A DNA stretch of 64,000 nucleotides from Sphingomonas sp. DG1-23 (GTDB taxonomy: Bacteria; Pseudomonadota; Alphaproteobacteria; Sphingomonadales; Sphingomonadaceae). The notes below the pieces were generated by a model. That model was not told the origin of the DNA. It saw nothing but the letters and a program-made list of their open reading frames with translations, and did no database searches. Below are positions 57,834 through 64,000 of the stretch, piece after piece (positions within the stretch are counted from its first letter, which is position 1; each line of letters starts with the position of its first letter). Position numbers and translations under genes: made by a program. The stretch spans positions 248,001-312,000 of the forward strand of contig NZ_JAVAMA010000003.1 in NCBI RefSeq assembly GCF_030730875.1. The letters run 5' to 3'.

Positions 57834-58657
57834 CCGGTAGAGCGAGATATCTCGCCCTGGACATCGGCGGGACCTGGACACGCGCAGCCCTCCTCCGCGA
57901 GCGGAGCATCCGTTTCATCCGTTTGGCGACGGCAGAACCGCAAACAACCATGCGAGATTTGCTCGCATTCGCAACATGCGGCGGCAGAATGCCCGACCGC
58001 GTCAGCTTGGCCCGGGCTTTCGATATCGATGGTGGTGGCCTGTGCGCGGATTGGCCCAGCCGGCCAGATTGGCAAGGCTTCGATATCGGTCGCGCATTAG
58101 CCGGATTGCAGATGGGTGCGCTTGCCCCGCTCCACTGCGACGATGGTCGTGCCGCGGCGATGGCGGAGGCCAGAGTCGCCGGCACCGACGACGCACTTGC
58201 CGCCGTTCAGTTCGGTACGGGGCTGGCGATCGGCATCAGCATCCGCGCCGAGCCTATGTTCCTCGGCGATGGCTCCCTTGTGCTGGCGCATTCTCCGGTT
58301 CCGGCTTCCAACGCGTTGTGCCGCTGCGGGCGGCGTGGATGCCTCCAGCTTTACTTGGCGCCCGCCGCCGGCGAGCCGGACCGTGACCGCTTCTGCCAGG
58401 CTCTCGATCTGCTCGTTGACCGATTGCGGCAGCATGCGGATTGCAGTGCGATCGTTTTCGGTGGGGGGCGCCTCGCACAAGTGCGGCCGTTGATCGAGCA
58501 CTGGGGTCGCGGAGCCCCGCGCATCGAGTGGCGGTGGTCGAACATAGCGGATTGCGCGCCGTTGCTCGGTGCCGTCGCAGCCCTGAACCCTCGACTGCGC
58601 GGAGAAGATCTGATGCGCGTCTCGCGAACCTTCAGGCACGATCCCCCATCCGGATAG
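57830..58657 (+). CDS. ROK family sugar kinase; candidate kanosamine kinase
   Basis: A 275-aa kinase. The phosphate-binding motif YLALDIGGTWTRAALL is at the N-terminus, DDGRAAAMAEARVAG holds the catalytic Asp, FGTGLAIGI is phosphate 2, and LCRCGRRGCLQLYL is the ROK zinc motif (Cys164, Cys166, Cys171), with the usual His ahead of it replaced or moved (VLAHSPVP). In AHBA pathways a sugar kinase (RifN) phosphorylates kanosamine; the present gene is placed to do that. The housekeeping glucokinase of this strain is a different family at 24.2 kb. Its 3' end overlaps the convergent GMC gene by 26 bp. Confidence 0.8.
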   Translation: MTGRARYLALDIGGTWTRAALLRERSIRFIRLATAEPQTTMRDLLAFATCGGRMPDRVSLARAFDIDGGGLCADWPSRPDWQGFDIGRALAGLQMGALAPLHCDDGRAAAMAEARVAGTDDALAAVQFGTGLAIGISIRAEPMFLGDGSLVLAHSPVPASNALCRCGRRGCLQLYLAPAAGEPDRDRFCQALDLLVDRLRQHADCSAIVFGGGRLAQVRPLIEHWGRGAPRIEWRWSNIADCAPLLGAVAALNPRLRGEDLMRVSRTFRHDPPSG

Positions 58658-60500
58658 GCCGTTCCGACCTGCACTCCTTGATGACGTGGTCAGCGGTACG
58701 CAGGCAAAGTGCGGCGAGCGTCAGGCTGGGATTGGCTGTTCCGAACGTCGGAAACGACCCGCTTCCGACGATGTAGAGATTGCGATGATCCCAGCTGCGC
58801 TGCCAGCTATCGACCACCGAGTTGCGCCCGCTGCCGCCCATGCGGAAGGTTCCTCCGATATGGCCGGCGCCGAAGTAACGAACCTTGCGGGGGCGACCCT
58901 CGACATCCGGGCTGATATCGATCGCCGCGGGATGAGTGGATCGCATATCGGTATGGTCGCTTGCGCCCAATTGAGCATGGATCCGCGCGGAAATGTCAGC
59001 AGCGTGCGAAAATCCCGCGCGGGTATAATCGCACAAGTCGTAGGTGATTTTTGGTCTTGGCAGCCCAAGACCATCCAATTCCTGGGCCAGAGTGACCCGG
59101 TTCGATTCTTGCGGAGACTGCTCCAACTCGAAACTCAGATGAAACTGACGGCTAAGCAGGTTGGCGAGTCGCCGGGTCAGGGCAGCGCCTCCCAGCGCCT
59201 CGCAGCCTGAATTCAATCCGGAATTGTTAGTGCCGCGAATAAAATCGAGTGTCGTCGTGTCTGGATCGCCAAGCGGGAAATTCCACCCTACGTTACCGAT
59301 CTCGATGCGAAACGCACTGCGCTTTTCGCGAAAAGCGCCGTCGCGAAAAATCTCGATCCCGGATGTCGCAAGCGGCCCCCTATAGGCGCCGACCGGTTCG
59401 GGCATCAAACCCCAGCTCACAAGGATCGGATGATCCATCAGGTTGCGGCCGAGCTGTCCGGACGAATTGGCAAGCCCGGCCTCGGGATTACTCCCTCCGC
59501 GAGACATCATCAAAAGCCTGACAGATTCGATCGCGTTGGCTGCAACGATAAACCGGCGCGCCCGGATCTGCCTGCGCGCGTTGCCGACGTCGCTCGTCGC
59601 CGAGGTATCGCTACGGATCAAGGTCACTTTTTCAATTAGCCCGCCATCACCCATGTCCAGGCGAGAGGCCACCCAGCCGCTGGCCAGAGTCACATTGCCG
59701 GTTTTCTGCGCGGCGCGCAGCGTGGCGAGCGGCGAAAAACGAGCGCCGCTCGGGCACAGCGGAATACAGCTGGTGCTGCCCTCGCATGCAGGCTTTCCCG
59801 GTATCCCGCGGGAGCGTCGCGCCGATGGAGTACCCCGTATCGTGACATCGACCCCGTCCAACTGCAGTCCATCTATTCTGCGTCTGACTTCCTCGTCGAA
59901 CCAACTGGGCGCCAGCGGCGGCTGTGGATAGGCGTAATCCTGGCTGAAGTTGATACCGAAATAGGTTTGCTCTGCAGCGTCACCCGACACTGAAAGCGCT
60001 GCTTCCGCAGCGTCGTACCATGGCGACAGCGTCTCGTAGTCGATTGGCCAATCTGTAAATTGGCCAAAGCGTTCTCGCATCCGGAAATCGCTAGGCAGCA
60101 TGCGCAGGGCGATTCCCATCCAACTGCGCGCGGTACCGCCGACCAGACGCTCATAGCCACTCGCAAACGGCAACGGCCCATTCTGAACATAATAGCTCTG
60201 GCGCGGATCCCGCCAGCGCTCTCGATCGAGGCTTAGCACGACCGGCCGGCCCGCGGCCTCGCTCGAGGGATCGCGCAGGCCTTGGCCCGGACCATAAATT
60301 TCAGGAGAAAAGGGAGCGCTGGGAATCTTGATGGAAGCGGCGTGGTAGGCATCTACGTCGTCGGTCGCGTCCGCGCCGGCTTCGACAACCAGCGTTCGGA
60401 TGCCACACTCCCCCAAACGCCCCGCGATCAGCGTGCCGGACAAACCCGACCCAATGATCACGATATCGTAATATTCGTTCTCGACCGCAGAGTCCGACAT
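58632..60500 (-). CDS. GMC-family FAD oxidoreductase
   Basis: A 622-aa flavoprotein. FAD motif DIVIIGSGLSGTLIAGRLGE (residues ~12-30), conserved FIVAANAIESVRLLM, and the C-terminal GMC signature YIVGSGSFPTFGTANPSLTL. Start at ATG 60500 is set by the Rossmann motif and the gene upstream. It resembles the large subunit of gluconate/fructose-type dehydrogenases, with CEGSTSCIPLCPSGARF as an internal Cys-rich loop. No signal peptide, so cytosolic. Three bases after the small-subunit gene, which suggests a two-subunit sugar or alcohol dehydrogenase acting on a pathway intermediate. Confidence 0.87.
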   Translation of the reverse strand: MSDSAVENEYYDIVIIGSGLSGTLIAGRLGECGIRTLVVEAGADATDDVDAYHAASIKIPSAPFSPEIYGPGQGLRDPSSEAAGRPVVLSLDRERWRDPRQSYYVQNGPLPFASGYERLVGGTARSWMGIALRMLPSDFRMRERFGQFTDWPIDYETLSPWYDAAEAALSVSGDAAEQTYFGINFSQDYAYPQPPLAPSWFDEEVRRRIDGLQLDGVDVTIRGTPSARRSRGIPGKPACEGSTSCIPLCPSGARFSPLATLRAAQKTGNVTLASGWVASRLDMGDGGLIEKVTLIRSDTSATSDVGNARRQIRARRFIVAANAIESVRLLMMSRGGSNPEAGLANSSGQLGRNLMDHPILVSWGLMPEPVGAYRGPLATSGIEIFRDGAFREKRSAFRIEIGNVGWNFPLGDPDTTTLDFIRGTNNSGLNSGCEALGGAALTRRLANLLSRQFHLSFELEQSPQESNRVTLAQELDGLGLPRPKITYDLCDYTRAGFSHAADISARIHAQLGASDHTDMRSTHPAAIDISPDVEGRPRKVRYFGAGHIGGTFRMGGSGRNSVVDSWQRSWDHRNLYIVGSGSFPTFGTANPSLTLAALCLRTADHVIKECRSERPIRMGDRA

Positions 60501-60502
60501 GG

Positions 60503-60979
60503 TCACACCATGTTCCGCGGGGGCAAGGCCCAGGAATTGGGGCCGCCCTGCGGAACGCCCATAGGCGTTGCCCCGATCAGGTGCCAAACCAGCGATTGTC
60601 GATAGGCCTCCGCCCCCATGACGCCGGCCTGGACCGATCCTGTGCAATCTTCGGTTTCGAACGGCAGATATCTGCCCAGCAGCCAAGCCGCCATGATCGT
60701 CTGCGCGACCGACCTCGCCGCGCAGCCTAGCGTTGCAAGCACTTCCGCCGCGTCGACCTTTCTTGCGGCGTGAAACCTGTCCTGAAGCTCTTGTAGCGGC
60801 GCTCCGCGCCCATCAGCGAGCAAACGCCGCAACAAGGTTTCGGCGAGCTCCCTGCGATTCGCAAACATCGTCGAACTGCTCTCGGGGAATCCCAGCAACC
60901 AAGCCGAAAGCGGGAGCAGACTCTGTCCAGCCTCTTCGAAATCCGACTGCATTTCGCGTGATTCCGATCCAATTTTCAT
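60503..60979 (-). CDS. Small subunit-like protein of FAD-dependent sugar dehydrogenase
   Basis: A 158-aa helical protein. The late segment RQSLVWHLIGATPMGVPQGG with NSWALPP matches the end of the small (gamma) subunits of membrane-type sorbitol/fructose dehydrogenases. Those are exported by a Tat signal; here the start MKIGSESREMQSDFEEAG has none, in agreement with a cytosolic GMC partner. Overlaps the upstream flavoprotein gene (ATGA). The identification rests mainly on the C-terminal pattern and on the neighbour. Confidence 0.6.
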   Translation of the reverse strand: MKIGSESREMQSDFEEAGQSLLPLSAWLLGFPESSSTMFANRRELAETLLRRLLADGRGAPLQELQDRFHAARKVDAAEVLATLGCAARSVAQTIMAAWLLGRYLPFETEDCTGSVQAGVMGAEAYRQSLVWHLIGATPMGVPQGGPNSWALPPRNMV

Positions 60980-62379
60980 AAATTGAACCCGTCAATAGAT
61001 TGCGCGAAATTAAACACGTTGAACGGATCACGATCCTTTTTAATACTTCTTAATCTATTCGCATTTTTTCCGTAGTAATCCTGCTCCCAATCTTTAAGTT
61101 CCGGATCTGCATAATTGACGTATGCTCCGGAAATATATGATCCAAGTCCATCAAACAACGCATCGACCCATTTTTTCACCGCAATCTGTTGATCACCCGT
61201 CTGCCACGGCGCCTTCATTTCCAGAAGGTAATCGGCCGAACGATGAACGAACGCGGATTCATCCGGGCGAATGCTGGCAATCCGGCCGCCCGCATGAGTC
61301 CAGATTATGATCGCATCCGAGTTCGGGGCACTCGCCATCGACTTCGCAAGCACCTCGCCCATCCTCGGCCATGCAGCGCCGAACTGAACGAAGCCCGATC
61401 GAACCAGGGCAGGCTTGCCGCCCAACTTCGTCCGCTCCCCTAACGTGTCTGCAAAGCGATGCATGGTGGATCGCTGGACATCGACGATGACCCCGCCAAG
61501 GGTGAGCAATGGCTCTAGTCGTGCGACGATTTCTTCTGGCGGACAATCGCCGACGCACGTGAGCTGCACCCGCTGTCCGGATCCAGTCGCTCCCGCAGCG
61601 AACCACCTTCCATAGGCAGCGATGTCGGTGCTCAGCGAGGCGGCCCATGCGTGATAGCGTTCGAGCATTGGCGCAATCGCGCCGTCAGAAAAGACGCATT
61701 CGACGAACGCCAGTTCCGCGTGATCGGGGCGTACCGTGGCGAGTTCAAACTCGGTTACGACGCCGAAGTTGCCGCCGCCGCCGCCTCGGCACGCCCAAAA
61801 CAGGTCCGGATTGCTGTCTTGCGAAGCAACTACCGCCGATCCATCCGCCAAGACCATTTTCATGGCGCGCACATGGTCGCAGCCAAGGCCAAACTTCCGC
61901 GACAGGAAGCTATACCCCCCGCCAAGCAGGAATCCGGCGACCCCGACATCGGCGCACGCCCCCCCGATGAGCGCCAAGGCTTCATCGAAAGCAGCAAGGG
62001 CGGCATATGCATCGAGCCAACGGACGCCGGCCTCGACCATGACGCTGTCCCCCGTCGGCGAGATCGCGATGCGGTCAAGGCGATGCATGTCGATCGTCAC
62101 GCCGCCTTCGACGAGGCAGAATCCCGCTGCGCCATGGCCGCCACCCTTGATCGAAACGGGCCAGCCATGCTCGGTGGCAATGGAGACGGCCAGGGCAACG
62201 TCGCGGACGCAGCGCGGCGAAACCACGATCGCCGGCAACGCGACGCGCGCGCCGTTCTCGATCGCGACGCGACGATCAAAGCCCGACTGACCACGCGCCA
62301 GCAAGTCCCCGCTGAAGCCTCGCGACCTCGCTGACTTCGCAAATCCCGAAGCAACGGCATCATATATGGCAGTCGACAA
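60976..62379 (-). CDS. Berberine-bridge-type FAD-linked oxidase (McrA/MitR-like)
   Basis: A 467-aa flavoprotein of the FAD_binding_4 plus BBE type. KGGGHGAAGF holds His82 and GGACADVGVAG holds Cys142, the two positions used for bicovalent FAD attachment in this family. The C-terminus YYGKNANRLRSIKKDRDPFN is the BBE signature that closes the site. Mitomycin producers have two relatives: McrA, which reoxidises activated mitomycin and gives resistance, and MitR. The present gene is likely to do a comparable oxidation of product or intermediate. The 3' end is A/T-rich. 43 bp after the VOC gene. Confidence 0.85.
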   Translation of the reverse strand: MSTAIYDAVASGFAKSARSRGFSGDLLARGQSGFDRRVAIENGARVALPAIVVSPRCVRDVALAVSIATEHGWPVSIKGGGHGAAGFCLVEGGVTIDMHRLDRIAISPTGDSVMVEAGVRWLDAYAALAAFDEALALIGGACADVGVAGFLLGGGYSFLSRKFGLGCDHVRAMKMVLADGSAVVASQDSNPDLFWACRGGGGGNFGVVTEFELATVRPDHAELAFVECVFSDGAIAPMLERYHAWAASLSTDIAAYGRWFAAGATGSGQRVQLTCVGDCPPEEIVARLEPLLTLGGVIVDVQRSTMHRFADTLGERTKLGGKPALVRSGFVQFGAAWPRMGEVLAKSMASAPNSDAIIIWTHAGGRIASIRPDESAFVHRSADYLLEMKAPWQTGDQQIAVKKWVDALFDGLGSYISGAYVNYADPELKDWEQDYYGKNANRLRSIKKDRDPFNVFNFAQSIDGFNL

Positions 62380-62422
62380 AGGCCGCTCCCCTCACACTTT
62401 CGACGCAAGCGTTGGGTCGGGC

Positions 62423-62815
62423 CTACTCGTCAAAGCCCTTGTTGACTTCGACGAGCAAGCCTTGCGGATCCCGGAACTGGGCTGCACGCACCCCCCAGGC
62501 GGCGCGATCTGTCGGTGCGACGACAGGGGTCGCATGCGTAGCGAGCTCGGCGCTTTCCTCGTCAACTGTGCCGTCGGCTTTGAATATCAGCATGAAATCA
62601 TCTGCCGGGTCGGACTCACCTCCCTCGTCCTTGAGCACATCCAGCATCATGTCCTTCTGAAAGATTGAAAGGCTTACCTCTCCTTCTTCTCCGAATTCGG
62701 CATAAGGACCATTTTCGTCGCCGTACAAAACGGGCAATTTCATCCTCTCGCTGTAGAAGCGATAGCTCGCTGGATAGTCTTCTACGAGCAGCCGGATCGA
62801 TCTCAATCTAGACAT
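62423..62815 (-). CDS. VOC (glyoxalase/bleomycin resistance) family protein
   Basis: A 130-aa protein with two beta-alpha-beta-beta-beta modules: RSIRLLVEDYPASYRFYSER at the start and GVRAAQFRDPQGLLVEVNKG at the end. Metal-ligand positions are incomplete, which suits a binding protein more than an enzyme. Size and fold equal the mitomycin-binding resistance protein MRD, but the VOC family is broad and similarity to MRD itself was not tested. Overlaps the DegT gene by 8 nt, so the two are cotranscribed. Confidence 0.82.
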   Translation of the reverse strand: MSRLRSIRLLVEDYPASYRFYSERMKLPVLYGDENGPYAEFGEEGEVSLSIFQKDMMLDVLKDEGGESDPADDFMLIFKADGTVDEESAELATHATPVVAPTDRAAWGVRAAQFRDPQGLLVEVNKGFDE

Positions 62816-64000
62816 GAACCATCTCCTTGTTCTTCGTAGGAACGAAGTTGCCGAGCGACCTTGAAACCTCTGTTGCCAGCTTTTCCAGTACTGCCTCGTC
62901 GGCCAGCAGGACGGAGTGGTGGAACCACAACACCCGCTTTCCTGCCGCTTCGGACACTGGAGTCGTTAGCGAACGGTAGTCCGGAAATTTGAAATCTGAC
63001 CGCAATGCCGCAAATCGCAGCTGGGCCGGCTCGAACATCCTGGTATGATGAACCGGGGGGAAGCACTTGAAGGCGGGGATGCCCTGCCTGCGCAATTGCA
63101 TCGACAAGTCGGCGGTATCAATACAGCCCGGCTCGTCGGCGTCGACCCAGGCCATGGCCATATAATGGCTGTGCAGCGTGGTATCGGGCTTCGATTTCAG
63201 CGGTCGCAAGCGCGGGTTTCGGGCCAGCAGGCCATCGAACACCGGCGCGCGCTTTTCACGGAGCGCCAATTGGCCCGGCAATCTCGCAAGCTGCGCCCTG
63301 AGCACGGCAGCCACCAACTCAGGCGCGCGCCAGTTGCCGGCTATTTCGAGGTGGCGATAGTCGGTATCGCCACGCGGTCGTCCGCAGGAATGCAAAGCGA
63401 AGCTTCGCTCGGCGAGATCGTCGCGGTTGGTGACCACCGCGCCGCCTTCGCCCGCAGTCATCAGCTTGCCATTCTGGAAACTGAAAATGGCCACATCGCC
63501 AAATCCGCCCAGTGGACTGCCGCGCCACCGCGCGCCATGCGCATGCGCCGCATCCTCGATTACGAACAGGCCATGTCGGCGGGCGATTGCCATAATGGCG
63601 TCCATTTCGCAGCCTTGCCCGGCCATATGCACAGGGATCACCGCTCGCGCTCTCGGCGTACACTTTCGCTCGAGATCCTCAGGATCGATGCACAATGTTT
63701 CGGCTTCGACATCGACCGGGATCGGACATGCGCCCATTCGCAGCACCGCGGAAGCCGTTGCGATGAACGTGCACGCCGGAACCAGAACTTCGTCTCCCGG
63801 GGAAATATCGCCCAGTTGCAAGGCGATCTCCAGCGCGCCGGATCCGCTTGAGGTCAACCTTGCATGGCGAAGGCCAAGGAATTTGGCGAACTCGGCCTCG
63901 AACAGGTCGCACTCGCTGCCAGATCCCCGCCACCAGGTCCGGCTGGCCAGAACACGCTGCACCGCCTCCGCTTCTTCTGGCCCATGGATCGGCCAGGCTG
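62808..64000 (-). CDS. DegT/DnrJ/EryC1 aminotransferase, AHBA synthase-like (5' end beyond window)
   Basis: A PLP enzyme of at least 397 aa; the frame is open to the right edge, and codons there read AWPIHGPEEAEAVQRVL, so only a few N-terminal residues are missing. The PLP lysine is in FSFQNGKLMTAGEGGAVV. VIPVHMAGQG, EDAAHAHGARW, LHSCGRPRGDTDYRH, AAVLRAQLARLPGQLALRE, LHSHYMAM and VLWFHHSVLLAD agree closely with my memory of RifK-type 3-amino-5-hydroxybenzoate synthases and much less with generic sugar aminotransferases. RifK aromatises aminodehydroshikimate to AHBA. If correct it defines the pathway of the whole cluster. Confidence 0.85.
   Translation of the reverse strand, partial: AWPIHGPEEAEAVQRVLASRTWWRGSGSECDLFEAEFAKFLGLRHARLTSSGSGALEIALQLGDISPGDEVLVPACTFIATASAVLRMGACPIPVDVEAETLCIDPEDLERKCTPRARAVIPVHMAGQGCEMDAIMAIARRHGLFVIEDAAHAHGARWRGSPLGGFGDVAIFSFQNGKLMTAGEGGAVVTNRDDLAERSFALHSCGRPRGDTDYRHLEIAGNWRAPELVAAVLRAQLARLPGQLALREKRAPVFDGLLARNPRLRPLKSKPDTTLHSHYMAMAWVDADEPGCIDTADLSMQLRRQGIPAFKCFPPVHHTRMFEPAQLRFAALRSDFKFPDYRSLTTPVSEAAGKRVLWFHHSVLLADEAVLEKLATEVSRSLGNFVPTKNKEMVHV

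Noticed and set aside
46566..58657. RiPP cluster because of two radical SAM proteins
   Set aside because: No short precursor-peptide gene with a good start and ribosome-binding site was seen, and the other enzymes point to AHBA/amino sugar chemistry.
57830..58657. Second glucokinase of central metabolism
   Set aside because: It is a ROK protein with the CxCGxxGC motif, coupled to cluster genes, and the ED operon already has its own Glk.
44435..64000. Ansamycin-type polyketide cluster
   Set aside because: AHBA-type genes occur, but no PKS module, ketosynthase or amide synthase lies in the window; only a free ACP.

Overview
The window reads as a chromosomal segment of a high-GC alphaproteobacterium, most likely a Sphingomonas-type sphingomonad. 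The grounds are the Entner-Doudoroff operon, LolCD, the TonB receptor, the ROSE-like Hsp20 leader, several short palindromic repeat families of a kind common in sphingomonads, and protein sequences that look sphingomonad. This assignment comes from recognition of sequences, not from a search.

About 0-44 kb is a core genome. Its parts in order are: the tail of an M1 aminopeptidase; an acyl-CoA ligase; dnaE; glutathione peroxidase, GNAT, lolD and lolC/E; a TonB-dependent receptor; hsp20 with a likely sigma-32 promoter and thermosensor leader; a periplasmic cyclophilin; an ankyrin protein; pyrG and secG; argC; the Entner-Doudoroff set zwf-pgl-edd-glk-eda; the fatty-acid block fabD, fabG, acpP, fabF, mltG; rpsF-rpsR-rplI; two tandem CAP-domain genes; mutL; and the elongasome operon mreB-mreC-mreD-PBP2-rodA. 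Palindromic repeats lie between many genes. Two of them lie inside coding sequence (dnaE and mutL) without breaking the frame. A GxxExxY gene bounded by 28-bp inverted repeats sits between fabD and fabG, and a gene-less copy of the same repeat pair lies about 1.1 kb away.

From a tRNA-Lys gene (44.07 kb) to the end of the window is an accessory region of about 20 kb, somewhat richer in A+T in places. It encodes what looks like a natural-product pathway. The gene content strongly recalls mitomycin-type (mitosane) biosynthesis from 3-amino-5-hydroxybenzoate (AHBA). An AroQ/RifJ-type dehydratase, a ROK sugar kinase (RifN-like) and a DegT aminotransferase closely resembling AHBA synthases (RifK/MitA) would make AHBA. 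An adenylation protein (MitE role) and a free acyl carrier protein (MmcB role) would activate and carry it. A GT2 glycosyltransferase (MitB role) and a PIG-L/LmbE deacetylase (MitC role) would attach and deacetylate an amino sugar. A B12-binding radical SAM protein, a second radical SAM protein, an SDR, two methyltransferases, a sulfotransferase-like protein, a GMC oxidoreductase with a small subunit, a berberine-bridge-type flavoprotein (McrA/MitR-like) and a small VOC protein (MRD-like) would do ring formation, tailoring and self-protection. The genes are tightly packed, with many 4-nt start/stop overlaps.

The cluster continues past the right edge: the DegT gene is cut. Expected partners (aminoDAHP synthase, aminoDHQ synthase, a RifL-like oxidoreductase, an exporter) are not in the window. 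No PKS or NRPS megasynthase, CRISPR array or transposase gene was seen. The AHBA/mitosane assignment rests on remembered family signatures and gene content and has not been tested by any search.
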